NCBI RefSeq assembly: GCF_016405885.1
Contig: NZ_JAEKGC010000002.1
Span: 62,001-126,000, forward strand
DNA: 64,000 nucleotides
Source: Arthrobacter sp. MSA 4-2
GTDB lineage: Bacteria; Actinomycetota; Actinomycetes; Actinomycetales; Micrococcaceae
Reading direction: 5' to 3'
Positions 9,132-17,787 of this stretch are shown in pieces. Below the pieces are notes generated by a model. It searched no databases and was not told the DNA's origin. It saw only the letters and a program-made list of their open reading frames with translations. Positions within the stretch are counted from its first letter, which is position 1, and every line of letters begins with the position of its first letter. Made by a program: the position numbers and the translations under genes.

Positions 9132-9569
9132 AATGTGCTCCTGCCCTGGCAGACTTCCCCAACGTTCCACTGGAGGAACACCCATGTGACGCTCTTCCAA
9201 CAGCCTTTCGGTGAAGGAACCAACCGCTACACTGCGTCTCATGGCCAGATACATTCTTGGAGATCCGCGCGTCTCGTCCGACTTCAGCTGCGGCGCGGGG
9301 CCAACAAAGGTCTATAAAGCCGTTCTGAGGACCCATGCTTTCATGGTGGACGTTTGACCGCTGGCTAACCCGAGGGCAATCGATGCGTAGACGCGGTTCA
9401 TGAACTCCCCCGAGTTTCAGTCCAAAAGCAGGCCCTTCACGCCTGGAATATGCACCCCGGCATCTCAGGAATTTTGGCGGTCCCGCTTGAATAGCCGCCG
9501 ATTCGTTATCCCGCTGAAGCCGCCGGCTATTCCTCGGTGCGGTTAGCATCCCTGAAGGAGGTTGATTCC
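9132..9569. other. Intergenic stretch with one inverted repeat
   Basis: No convincing gene is visible. GAATAGCCG (9489-9497) and CGGCTATTC (9524-9532) form a 9-bp inverted repeat with a 26-base loop just before the ribosome site of the next gene, possibly a leader hairpin. A 38-codon frame at 9241 has neither a ribosome site nor a recognisable product. Confidence 0.4.
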
Positions 9570-10079
9570 GTGAGCGGATATCCTGCCAAACCACGACCGA
9601 AGCAGTTGCTTCCAGCAGCTGCTTCAGTTCTCCTCGGTGTGCTGCTGGCCGGTTGCGGCCCGGCAGGGGCCAAAGGGCTCGGTGCGCATGACCCCGCGGC
9701 GCAGATGCGTCCTGAGCTTCTCGAAATCTCGACTTCCCCAGCCAACCCCGGACAGACCATCAGCATCCGGTTCCCTCAGGAAACGGAGCGCGGAATCGCC
9801 TGGGTCTTGGAGGAACAGTACGGGGACGTCTGGCATGCACGATATTTCCTGAGCGCCACGACCGGGGCCCACGAGGGCTCCGGCTCCCCAATCTGGTGGT
9901 CGGTCGACGACGGCGAGGGCAGAGGCTGGGAGGACATAGGAATCGCCGGACCGGGTCCGGACACCCTCATCATCCCCGACAGCATCCGCCCCGGAGGATA
10001 CCGGCTGTGCACCGCCAACAGCATGCCGAATATCTGCACACCACTGGCCATTGCTGAACGCCATCAGGGCGCCGGCTAG
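9570..10079 (+). CDS. Putative lipoprotein of unknown function
   Basis: The 169-residue product starts at a GTG with a near-ideal AAGGAGG eight bases upstream. Its N-terminus is a lipoprotein signal with lipobox LLAGC. The mature part looks like one beta-sandwich: PANPGQTISIRFPQE, then WVLEEQYGDVWHARY, and a conserved-looking end GGYRLCTANSMPNICTP with two cysteines that may form a disulfide. No family name can be given. It stands alone between divergent and convergent neighbours. Confidence 0.75.
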   Translation: MSGYPAKPRPKQLLPAAASVLLGVLLAGCGPAGAKGLGAHDPAAQMRPELLEISTSPANPGQTISIRFPQETERGIAWVLEEQYGDVWHARYFLSATTGAHEGSGSPIWWSVDDGEGRGWEDIGIAGPGPDTLIIPDSIRPGGYRLCTANSMPNICTPLAIAERHQGAG

Positions 10080-10148
10080 CGTCTTGAAAGTGCGCCATTC
10101 GCCGCTGCTGCGTTCCCAAATACTGCCCTGGCGTCTGAGGCAAGTGCT

Positions 10149-10544
10149 TCAGGGAACCACCGCCGGACGCGTAGGGTAGGCAGCCGGCTCCTTCCGGGCA
10201 TCCAGCTCGGGCGCCTGGATCCAGTGCAGGGCCTCAGCCTCGGAAGTGAAGTAGCGGGTGCTCGTCGGGGAGGCATGGGCGAAGCCCGCGAGCACTTCAT
10301 CGACGGGGCCGTCTCCAATGAGCGCCACCCGGGCGAAGCCGCGGTAGGAATTCATGCCCAAACGCGCCTGAAGCGTCAGTCCATCAATGCCGCCCATTTC
10401 CACGATCAGGGGCAGGTTGTCCCCTGCGCTTAGCACCTCCAAGTCGCGCGCGGCTTTGACGGCGACTGGGTGCGTGATGTGGATACCGGACGTCCACCTC
10501 AGGTACAGCACGTTGTCCGACCTGCCGGCAGTGAACTGATCCAT
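10149..10544 (-). CDS. STAS/SEC14-like domain protein
   Basis: The product has 131 residues. The ATG at 10544 follows AGGGGG with suitable spacing. The pattern NVLYLRWTSGIHITHPVAVKA, a central LPLIVEMGGIDGLT strand, GFARVALIGDGPVD and a final TSEAEALHWI resembles the short actinobacterial SpoIIAA/SEC14-like proteins. Their role is not established; regulation or binding of a small ligand is the usual suggestion. Confidence 0.55.
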   Translation of the reverse strand: MDQFTAGRSDNVLYLRWTSGIHITHPVAVKAARDLEVLSAGDNLPLIVEMGGIDGLTLQARLGMNSYRGFARVALIGDGPVDEVLAGFAHASPTSTRYFTSEAEALHWIQAPELDARKEPAAYPTRPAVVP

Positions 10545-10701
10545 CGTCAATACCCCCTTGTAGTGACCCGGCTGCACCACGCTGAAGCAGGGCTCGGAGT
10601 GGATTCACCGGAATGATCACCCCACGCATCACGCACCGCGTGACAGGGGTCACCGGACAGCATAGACGAGCATGACCGTTCTGCGGCGATGGGTCAGGTT
10701 C

Positions 10702-11487
10702 CTAGGGGTCCTCCCTCATGTCCGGCGGGCCCTCAATGACGAACTCACCAATCACCGTCTCGCCGTCCGCCTCGTACACCGGTACAGCGAAGGACTTCCC
10801 CAGCCGCGCTTCCTGCCAGACCCGGGCATCCTCCGGGCTGGTGAACTCCTCCGAGGCAGTCCGGCCCGACGCCTCATCCAGTTCCTGCGCGTACGAGTAG
10901 CCGACTTTTCCGTTGGTAGCGATGACGGAGAGCAGGTCCGGCTCGCCCCTGTCATTGGGAGCGCCGTAGGTATCCCCGTTCTCATTGACCGCCCATTCGG
11001 TCGGCGTCTGGTTCACATACGTGGCCCTCAGGCGGTAACGCATTTCCGGGGTGCTGGTGCGGATCTCGGTCGAGTGCTTCCCGGGCTGCAAAGCGATGGT
11101 GAATCCGCCCCACCCATCAATCCCGTTGGGGCTGCAACTCATGGACGCCCCGCCCTCCGCGTACAGGGTGCCGGCGCTCAGGCAGGCCAGCTCCATGGAG
11201 ATATGGGTCGCCCCCTCCGGAGCCGGGCCGAGATCCACTGTCTGCGTTCCGGTGTGAACTCCCTCCGCCGGGGCCGCGACCTCGGTGACGATGTCCGCAC
11301 CGGGCACCGTGAAGAACCCGGCGGAAGCCGCGCCCACTCCCCCGACCAGCCCGACGCCGGCGAAAACTCCAACCCCGACCCACCAGCGGCGCCTCCGCAC
11401 ACGGGCCGGCGAGGAGGCGTTGACCTGCTCGACCAGGACGCTTCTCAGTTTCTGGGCGAAGTTGTCGTCCATCCGTTCGAGGTTCAT
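10702..11487 (-). CDS. Membrane-anchored anti-sigma-like protein
   Basis: This 261-residue protein has a short cytoplasmic N-terminus (MDDNFAQKLRSVLVEQV), a basic RVRRRRWW patch and one transmembrane helix near residues 36-57. A large extracytoplasmic part follows. Its ATG overlaps the stop of the upstream sigma factor gene as ATGA, so the two are translationally coupled. That arrangement and topology are those of sigma/anti-sigma pairs, though no zinc-binding ZAS motif (HxxxCxxC) is visible, so the anti-sigma role is inferred from context. Confidence 0.65.
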   Translation of the reverse strand: MNLERMDDNFAQKLRSVLVEQVNASSPARVRRRRWWVGVGVFAGVGLVGGVGAASAGFFTVPGADIVTEVAAPAEGVHTGTQTVDLGPAPEGATHISMELACLSAGTLYAEGGASMSCSPNGIDGWGGFTIALQPGKHSTEIRTSTPEMRYRLRATYVNQTPTEWAVNENGDTYGAPNDRGEPDLLSVIATNGKVGYSYAQELDEASGRTASEEFTSPEDARVWQEARLGKSFAVPVYEADGETVIGEFVIEGPPDMREDP

Positions 11488-12074
11488 GGTTGACCCTCCT
11501 CCAAGAGCGTGAGCTGTCGGGGTGCGTTGAGGCCGGGCAGGTGCTCTCGGAGCCGGTGCCGGGCCCGGTGCAGCCGGGTCTTCGCGACCTCCGGTCCCAG
11601 CCCCAGGATCCCGGCCGCCGACGCGAGGTCGTAGCCCTCGAGCACGACCAGGGTGATCAGTTGCAGGTCAACGGATTTGAGCGCCCGCAACGCGGAGGCG
11701 AGGTGCTCGTTGACGCCTTGAAAAGGGTCGTCGCTCAGGAAGATATCCGCCGGGTCCGCCGCCGCCGGGGCGTGCGGAACACTCCTCAGCAGGGCCTCGT
11801 AACGCCGCCTGGAGCGACGGAGGTTCAGGGCACAGTTGGTGGTAGTGACCAGCAGCCACGGCAGCACCGAGTACTCCACCAGGCGCACCCTGGTCCGCAG
11901 ACGCCACAGTTCCAGGAACGCCGCGGCACTCACGTCCTCGGCGTCGGGCTGGTTCTGCGCCAGCCGGTAGGCGTGCCGGTACACCCGGTCGCGGTGACGG
12001 TCGAACAGCACACCGAAGGCCTCGCCGTCACCGGCCAGGCTGCGCGACCACAGGCCGCCGTCATCAGAATTCAT
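11484..12074 (-). CDS. ECF-type RNA polymerase sigma factor
   Basis: The product has about 196 residues. Region 2 reads FGVLFDRHRDRVYRHAYRLA and QNQPDAEDVSAAAFLELWR, then a linker. Region 4 contains LQLITLVVLEGYDLASAAGILGL followed by AKTRLHRARHRLREHL, the DNA-recognition helix. The ATG at 12074 is used; another at 12083 would add three residues, and neither has a good ribosome site. The frame stays open for over 100 codons upstream but that part is not protein-like. The overlapping downstream gene is probably its membrane regulator. Confidence 0.85.
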   Translation of the reverse strand: MNSDDGGLWSRSLAGDGEAFGVLFDRHRDRVYRHAYRLAQNQPDAEDVSAAAFLELWRLRTRVRLVEYSVLPWLLVTTTNCALNLRRSRRRYEALLRSVPHAPAAADPADIFLSDDPFQGVNEHLASALRALKSVDLQLITLVVLEGYDLASAAGILGLGPEVAKTRLHRARHRLREHLPGLNAPRQLTLLEEGQP

Positions 12075-12200
12075 GTCCCCCATACCCTGTAGTGTCCGCC
12101 CAGACCCGGAAAGTTGCATCCATCTTCGAAATCTTTGTGCGACGCCGAAATGGCCTGGAAAGGACGGAAAAACGCCGGCCACTAATCCGGCTGAAGAATG

Positions 12201-12233
12201 AAAAAAGCCCGGATTTCGTCGACTGACCGGGCT
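12201..12233 (-). terminator. Rho-independent terminator
   Basis: On the minus strand a 7-bp stem AGCCCGG/CCGGGCT with a 14-base loop is followed by six T residues. It lies about 100 bases beyond the stop of the surface protein gene and so ends that transcript before the sigma factor gene. Confidence 0.8.
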
Positions 12234-12330
12234 CAGGGGGCTGCGGGGAGGCAGGGCGAAAGATGGCGCACTGCCCCGGCGCGGGACCACGGTGTGAGGA
12301 CAGCGGCCCGCGCCGGGACAGTCGGGCGAG

Positions 12331-13200
12331 CTAACGCTGGGCGCGCTCGAGTCGGCGCATACGTGCGGCCATGGCCACGGGAACTGCAACGCCGGCCGCG
12401 AGCAGTCCCGCAATGAGGGCGAGGGCCGCACTGTTGTCCTCGGTCGCGGCGGCGGTCTGGACGTTCATGCCCTTGTTAGTGCCGGTGGGGGTGGGGATGA
12501 CCGTCACCGGCACGGTGGGGTTGACAACCGGAGTGACTCCGATGGCGCCGGCGTCACACGCCGCCAGGAACGCCTTGAACAGCGCAATGAGTTCCGCCGC
12601 GAGGGCTTCATTGCCACTGAGCTGTGCAATGAGAGCATCTACCTGGACGACGGCCGCTTCAAAAGCGGCCTCAGCAGCCAGCAGTGTCGGATCCGCAAGC
12701 ACAGCCTCGTAGGCGGCACCCGCGATGGCGGAAGCCTCAATCGCGGCCGCTTCCTGGCCGCGCACCGTTTCCAGCGCCGCACGGGCTTCGACGACAGCCG
12801 GGTCGTTCTCGGGGTCTCCGTCGCCGTCAGTATCGGCGATGACTGCAGCGTCGACCGCGACCGTGACCGCGTCCTCTGCATTTGCAACCGCCAGCTGCAA
12901 GTCCGCAGCAGCCTTTGCGGTGGTCTCGGCCTCAACCGCCAGCCCCTCGACGTTCAGCGTCGCCGTGACGGTGGCGAGGTTCTCGCCGGCAGTAACCACA
13001 GCCGCGGTCGCGAGCTCAAGCTGGTTGACGAATGCCACGTCGATCCCCGCGGCATTGAGTGCCGCGTTGAACTGGACGGAAGCCTGCAGGCAGGCGGCAT
13101 CGCCCGGTGCAGCGGAAGCCGCCGGAGCTCCAAAGAACAGCCCGCCGGCGATAAGGGTGGCCGTTGATCCCGTTGCAACCCATTTTTTATTGGTGATCAT
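12331..13200 (-). CDS. Secreted, membrane-tethered coiled-coil surface protein
   Basis: The 289-residue product starts at an ATG with AGGAG upstream. A Sec signal peptide ends at ASAAPG near residue 31. The body is Ala/Glu/Val-rich helical repeats (LNAAGIDVAFVNQLE, AAADLQLAVANAEDAV) interrupted by an acidic DTDGDGDPENDP loop resembling calcium-binding EF-hand or thrombospondin-3 motifs. A Pro/Thr linker leads to a C-terminal hydrophobic helix and the basic end RMRRLERAQR, as in cell-surface anchors, though no LPXTG motif is present. Function unknown; possibly a cell-envelope or adhesion component. Confidence 0.8.
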   Translation of the reverse strand: MITNKKWVATGSTATLIAGGLFFGAPAASAAPGDAACLQASVQFNAALNAAGIDVAFVNQLELATAAVVTAGENLATVTATLNVEGLAVEAETTAKAAADLQLAVANAEDAVTVAVDAAVIADTDGDGDPENDPAVVEARAALETVRGQEAAAIEASAIAGAAYEAVLADPTLLAAEAAFEAAVVQVDALIAQLSGNEALAAELIALFKAFLAACDAGAIGVTPVVNPTVPVTVIPTPTGTNKGMNVQTAAATEDNSAALALIAGLLAAGVAVPVAMAARMRRLERAQR

Positions 13201-13676
13201 GTATGCGCGTCTCCTGAAACACGTAGTATCCCCCGGGCCATCCCCGAGGGCACAGCGTGCGGCCCCCCACAAGAACGAAACAGTGTGATCCGCTGACCGG
13301 ATATTCAAAGGCTTCAGAAGAAAGATACTTCTGATACCCCTGCGGTCGCTGTCCGCTCAATGTAGGTCACTTATGTCACCGAAACAAGCAATAACGGCAT
13401 TCTTATTGGTGGAGGGACGCACGCGATTCGGTATTCGCCCCAATTCGCTGCCCTTTTGCATCCCTGTTTTCGATAACCAGCGGGCGGGATCGATCTCCGG
13501 GGAATCCACTAAACCAGGCCGGTACTCCATCGGCCGGTTGCGAACCCGTAACGATGACCGATCCGAGCCCACCCGCCGGTTTCCCAAGTGCTGCGGCCGT
13601 GATTAGGTCGGGCTAGCGTCGGTGCGACCGGGTATCGGAAAGGCACGGGCGAATCGGGAATATCAGGGGGAAATCA
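13201..13676. other. Divergent intergenic region without a supported gene
   Basis: The region separates the surface protein gene from the divergent lipoprotein gene. CAGAAG and CTTCTG form a short inverted repeat around position 13325. A 77-codon frame at 13373 lacks a ribosome site and protein-like composition. The lower GC content here suggests promoters. Confidence 0.4.
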
Positions 13677-14102
13677 ATGAATGAGCGCGGCCCGGTACGG
13701 GCGGTAGCTGCCCTCGCACTCGTCTGGGTTCTGGCCGGCTGCAGTGCGACCACCGCATTCTCGGTGCTCGAGAATACGCCCTTCGATGAGGACCAGCCCG
13801 TATCCCTCGACACGGAGGGCGTCGTCGCCCTGGACACCATGCGCTTCCTGGCCGAGCAGGACGGACGGTCGTATTACATCGCCCGGCCCGCCGATGAGTT
13901 CGAGCGGTCCATCTGCCTGGTCATCGATCAGGATGGCGAGGCAATCATCGGTTGCGGTGGATACATCGAAGGCGCCCTTACGCCCGCTGTCGGAGTCACC
14001 ACGCCGGACGTCGAAGTCATGCTTGCCCCGGACGGCTACGACGCCGAGGAGTATGCCGGGCTGGGATGGGCCTCACTCCACCCAAACCTCATCCTGCGCT
14101 GA
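13677..14102 (+). CDS. Putative lipoprotein
   Basis: The product has 141 residues, an ATG preceded by AGGGGG, and a lipoprotein signal with lipobox VLAGC at about residue 22. The mature domain contains RFLAEQDGRSYYIARPADEF and a cysteine pair (SICLVIDQDG, IIGCGGYI), then an acidic tail. It resembles small actinobacterial lipoproteins annotated as hypothetical. No function can be assigned. Confidence 0.75.
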   Translation: MNERGPVRAVAALALVWVLAGCSATTAFSVLENTPFDEDQPVSLDTEGVVALDTMRFLAEQDGRSYYIARPADEFERSICLVIDQDGEAIIGCGGYIEGALTPAVGVTTPDVEVMLAPDGYDAEEYAGLGWASLHPNLILR

Positions 14103-14221
14103 ACCACGCCGTCCCCGGCACTCCTGCTCACCGGCGGGGTTCCGCCGCGCGTCCGGGAGGTTTGGGTCGGCCGGCGGAAGGGGCCGCGGATCCCGCCTGG
14201 GGATCAGCTAATGTCGCCTGC

Positions 14222-15172
14222 ATGGTGATGCACGATGACCAGCTCCTCCTCGACCAGGAAACAGCCTGCAGGCTGATCGTCGAGCAGTTCCCCAAGTGGC
14301 GCCTCGAGCAGGTGCGCCGCGTCCGGACGGAGGGGACGGTCAACGCCATCTATCGGATCGGGTCCGACCTCACCGCGCGCTTCCCTCTTCGCTCCGCTGA
14401 CCCGGCCGGTATGCGGGCCGAACTGGAGCGTGAGGCAGCGGCAATGCGCGAGCTGAACGCTTGTTGTCCGTTTCCCACGCCCGTGCGCGTTGCGGAAGGC
14501 GCTTCAGGCCACGGTTACCCCCTGCCGTGGTCGGTGCAGACCTGGTTGCCCGGGCATGTGGCAACACCCGGCGGCCTGGCCAACTCCAAAGCTTTTGCAC
14601 ACGATCTCGCGGACCTCGTGCACGCCCTGCGAACCGCCGACATCGGAGGGCGCCGCTTCGCAGGTACCGGCCGAGGCGGAGATCTGCAGGACTCCGATGG
14701 ATGGATGGACACTTGTTTCCGCGAGAGCGAGGGCCTCCTTCCGGTCGACCGGCTCCGTGCCCTCTGGGCTGAATTTCGAATCCTGCCGGCGGCCGCCCCC
14801 GACGTCATGACGCACGGCGACCTGATTCCTGGGAACCTCCTGGTCGAGGGCGAGCGGCTGGTCGGGGTCCTCGATGGAGGCGGTTTCGCTCCTGCTGACC
14901 CGTCTCTCGATTTTGTCGCCGTATGGCACCTGCTGGATGCAGAGGGTCGGGCATGGTTTCGCCGCGGGCTGCCCTGCACCGATCTTGAGTGGTGGCGTGG
15001 GGCAGCGTGGGCCTTCCAGCAGGCGATGGGGTTGGTCTGGTACTACCGGCGGTCGAATCCAGGACTGAGCACGCTGGGGCGAAGTACTCTGGCGCGCATC
15101 CTCGGTGACCACGAACTGTCTAAGTTTCTCCCTGCTACCTCCGGTGCCTTCCCACATCGATCTGATGCATGA
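14222..15172 (+). CDS. Aminoglycoside/macrolide phosphotransferase-family protein
   Basis: The 316-residue protein has the kinase-like APH fold. The catalytic loop is HGDLIPGNLLVEGERL (around 198-213) and the metal-binding part is VLDGGGFAPADPSLDF. The N-lobe includes RVRTEGTVNAIYRIGSDLTARFP, where the nucleotide-binding strands lie. Members phosphorylate antibiotics or other small hydroxyl compounds; resistance is not proven by sequence alone. The ATG at 14222 is used; the frame upstream overlaps the lipoprotein gene and is rejected. Confidence 0.85.
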   Translation: MVMHDDQLLLDQETACRLIVEQFPKWRLEQVRRVRTEGTVNAIYRIGSDLTARFPLRSADPAGMRAELEREAAAMRELNACCPFPTPVRVAEGASGHGYPLPWSVQTWLPGHVATPGGLANSKAFAHDLADLVHALRTADIGGRRFAGTGRGGDLQDSDGWMDTCFRESEGLLPVDRLRALWAEFRILPAAAPDVMTHGDLIPGNLLVEGERLVGVLDGGGFAPADPSLDFVAVWHLLDAEGRAWFRRGLPCTDLEWWRGAAWAFQQAMGLVWYYRRSNPGLSTLGRSTLARILGDHELSKFLPATSGAFPHRSDA

Positions 15173-15234
15173 GGACCGGGTTGTCGGTGGCTCATCTTCG
15201 ACCGGCCATCTTTCGCACTTGAGGAGCGTCCACC

Positions 15235-15384
15235 CTACTGGCGGCGCCACTGACAAAACCGCAGCACCGCGAATGCCGTAGCGAAGAGCGGCAATAAAGG
15301 AAACTGCGGACCTTGCGCGGCAACCGCCCACGCGAAGAGGCCCCACAAGACCAACGCTGTGATTGACCAGGGGTGATCCCGCAT
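15235..15384 (-). CDS. Possible 49-residue membrane protein
   Basis: A short frame reads MRDHPWSITALVLWGLFAWA and continues with a second hydrophobic segment (FPLLPLFATAFAVL) and a basic end CQWRRQ. Two helices with a polar turn (AAQGPQ) and a positive C-terminus look like a genuine small membrane protein. The only purine-rich site (GAGGGGG) is 16 bases upstream of this ATG and better spaced for another frame, so translation is uncertain. Confidence 0.4.
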   Translation of the reverse strand: MRDHPWSITALVLWGLFAWAVAAQGPQFPLLPLFATAFAVLRFCQWRRQ

Positions 15385-15514
15385 GCCCGTTCATCAACGT
15401 CCCCCTCGCGGCTGCAGTCCGTCGCTCGTCAGGTGACTCTAACGCCACTTCTGCCCGGGCACACTGGACGCGCGGCTGAAGTCGTGGACATTGCCGGTGT
15501 GCTTGACTGGCGGG

Positions 15515-16567
15515 ATGAAAATATGGGGACCCACCAAGCCGGCATCGAAACTCCGTGAGGACGATCGGGTGGCGATCCTGTCGCCGTCATTCGCGGCCCC
15601 GGGATTCGCCCCCGCGGTCCACGAACAGGCCATGACCCGATTCGCGGCCGTAACCGGCCTTGTACCTGTGGAGTTCCCAACGACCCGGCAGCTCGGTGCA
15701 TCCCCCGAGGATCGTGCCGCCGATTTCAACGCGGCCTTCGCCGACCCCACGATCCGTGCCATCCTCGCCACGGTCGGCGGCGACGATCAAATCACCGTCA
15801 TCCCGCACCTGGACGCCGGCCTCGCCCGAGCCGACCCCAAAATCTTCCTCGGCTACAGCGACAACACCAACCTGCTGAACTGGCTCTGGTCGCACGGTAT
15901 CAGCGGCTTTTACGGCGGCTCTACCCAGGTCCACCTCGGTCCGGGTCCGCGCATCGACGAGGTTCACCTCGCCTCCCTGAAAGCCGCTCTGATGACCGGC
16001 GGTGAGCTCACCATCACCGATCCAGGCGAATCCGAGGACTTCGGCCAGGACTGGCGCGATCCTCGAGCGCTCGTCGAGTTCGGTGAGAGGGAGCCCACCG
16101 AGCCCTGGGTCTGGGCCGGACCGGAGCGGGTCGTGTCGGGCAGGACCTGGGGCGGATGCCTCGAAGTCATCGACCAGCTCGCTTTGGCCGACCAGCTACC
16201 GGCGGTCGAGGACCTCCACGGCGCCATTCTGCTGTTGGAAACCAGCGAGGAACTGCCGCCTGCAGACCGGGTGAAACGGTGGGTCCGCGCGCTCGGCGAA
16301 CGCGGCATCCTCGACGCCGTCGACGCAGTACTCGTCGCAAGGCCACCCACCAGCAGCTTCGAGCACCGGCCCGGTGCTGAGGAGCGCTCCCGCCTCCGGA
16401 CGGCCCAGCGGGAAACCGTGATCGAAGAGATCACCCGCTACAACCCCGAGGCCGCCGTCTGCGTCGGGGTCCCCTTCGGCCATACCCGTCCGCAGTGGAT
16501 CCTGCCCTACGGCGGGACCGTAACAATGAATGGATCGGACCGCACGATCACCGCTCACTACGGCTGA
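15515..16567 (+). CDS. S66-family LD-carboxypeptidase / MccF-like peptidase
   Basis: The 350-residue protein opens with LREDDRVAILSPSFAAPGF. It carries the serine nucleophile in FLGYSDNTNLLNWLW (about residue 110), a glutamate in ILLLETSEELPPADRV and a histidine in VGVPFGHTRPQWILPYGG, the Ser-Glu-His triad of S66. Family members cleave LD bonds in murein tetrapeptides or detoxify peptide-nucleotide antibiotics such as microcin C; the MccF-like length fits either. The ATG at 15515 is taken as start; a TTG at 15491 is possible. Confidence 0.88.
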   Translation: MKIWGPTKPASKLREDDRVAILSPSFAAPGFAPAVHEQAMTRFAAVTGLVPVEFPTTRQLGASPEDRAADFNAAFADPTIRAILATVGGDDQITVIPHLDAGLARADPKIFLGYSDNTNLLNWLWSHGISGFYGGSTQVHLGPGPRIDEVHLASLKAALMTGGELTITDPGESEDFGQDWRDPRALVEFGEREPTEPWVWAGPERVVSGRTWGGCLEVIDQLALADQLPAVEDLHGAILLLETSEELPPADRVKRWVRALGERGILDAVDAVLVARPPTSSFEHRPGAEERSRLRTAQRETVIEEITRYNPEAAVCVGVPFGHTRPQWILPYGGTVTMNGSDRTITAHYG

Positions 16568-16571
16568 GACA

Positions 16572-17138
16572 ATGGGCGTCCCTCTCGCGATACCGGAGTG
16601 GCCCGTGGATGATCCGCGGCACGCAGGTGTGCTCCTTCGCCGGTTCCGCGACGCTGACGCCGGAATGGCCGTGGAACTTTCCCGCGACCCATACGTCCCC
16701 ACTACCGGCACCCTGCCCGCCCACGCGTCGCTCGAGGAGGCCCTGGCATGGCTTGAACGCCAACGTCAGCGCCATCGCGAGGGAACGGGATTCTCCTTTG
16801 CTATCGCCGACGCCGAAACGGGCCGCTGCGTCGGCCAGATAGGTCTGTGGACGCGGGAGTTGAACAAGGGCCGCGCCCAGGCCGGTTATGCGGTGATCCC
16901 CCCAGAGCGTGGCCGGCGGATTGCAGCCCGCGCGCTGCTGGCACTGCTGAATTTCGTCTGGACCATTCCAGAACTGCACCGGGTGGAACTCTATATTGAG
17001 CCCTGGAATACTGCCTCGGTCCGCAGCGCGGACCACGCCGGGTTTCAGCGCGAGGGACTCCTCCGAAGCCATCAGGAAATCGCCGGAGTGCGCCGGGACA
17101 TGCTGCTTTATGCCGCCGTCAGGGACCGCACGGTGTGA
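16572..17138 (+). CDS. GNAT-family N-acetyltransferase
   Basis: The 188-residue product resembles RimJ/RimL enzymes. It has GVLLRRFRDADAGMAVELS near the start, the CoA-binding region AGYAVIPPERGRRIAARALL, and the C-terminal hallmark LYIEPWNTASVRSADHAGFQ followed by REGLLR. The gene begins four bases after the S66 peptidase stop and is probably co-transcribed with it. The substrate is unknown; acetylation of a peptide or antibiotic would fit the neighbour but is speculation. Confidence 0.88.
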   Translation: MGVPLAIPEWPVDDPRHAGVLLRRFRDADAGMAVELSRDPYVPTTGTLPAHASLEEALAWLERQRQRHREGTGFSFAIADAETGRCVGQIGLWTRELNKGRAQAGYAVIPPERGRRIAARALLALLNFVWTIPELHRVELYIEPWNTASVRSADHAGFQREGLLRSHQEIAGVRRDMLLYAAVRDRTV

Positions 17139-17306
17139 TCATCGGAAACTATGGGCCCCTGGGGTCAGGCACGAGGACAATTCCCCGCCCGGGAAACCGC
17201 GGCCGGCCATGCCACCCCCTCAATGCGGTGCCCGCAATTAGCGGCAGATACTTCCGGAGCCTCCCAGGCAGGCAATTACCTTGCGCGGGCGCTTGACCGG
17301 TAGCGT

Positions 17307-17657
17307 ATGGAGAAGTTCGCTGTGACCGTTGGGGGCCTGATGGTGAAATTAGTCTTTGTCCGGACCATGGCGGTGACGGCGAGCCTGCTGCTTGCCGGGC
17401 TGGCTGGCACCTGGTTCGCAATAAAGATCTACCAATCGTTTGCTGTCGACGCCACTCTCTGGGCACAAACGTTTATGGTCACCGTTGCAGTGCTTCTTTT
17501 CGCTCCTTTTCTGGCCCTGATATTTCTAAGCTTGAAACCCGGCATTCTGTTCAAGGAAGAACCCTGGCGGGGCAGCCTAGCCGTCGCCGCGATGGCATTC
17601 CTGTGGTGTGGCTGCGCCCTGTATCTGTCCGTTTTCGTGGGGTTCAGCGGTTTCTAG
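17307..17657 (+). CDS. Small integral membrane protein
   Basis: The product has up to 116 residues with three hydrophobic segments (about 20-42, 55-76 and 90-113). A second ATG at 17340 follows GGGGG and may be the true start, giving 105 residues that begin MVKLVFVRTMAV. No family is recognised. Confidence 0.65.
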   Translation: MEKFAVTVGGLMVKLVFVRTMAVTASLLLAGLAGTWFAIKIYQSFAVDATLWAQTFMVTVAVLLFAPFLALIFLSLKPGILFKEEPWRGSLAVAAMAFLWCGCALYLSVFVGFSGF

Positions 17658-17787
17658 CCGAGGTGCATGGGGAGCAACCCTATCGGGAGCGATCGCTGTC
17701 GGAGTTGGGTCCATGACGTGCATGAACAGCTCTGCCGACGTCTCACCAAGGCAATCCACGAACCGTTCCGACCGGTAGGTTTGGGTA

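Noticed and set aside
9241-9357. Short frame MARYILGDPRVS on the plus strand
   Set aside because: Only 38 codons, no ribosome site, no recognisable domain.
9106-9594. 162-codon frame on the minus strand
   Set aside because: No ribosome site, mixed composition, and it crosses the promoter and start of the lipoprotein gene.
13373-13606. 77-codon frame on the plus strand in the divergent gap
   Set aside because: No ribosome site, no hydrophobic core or domain pattern.
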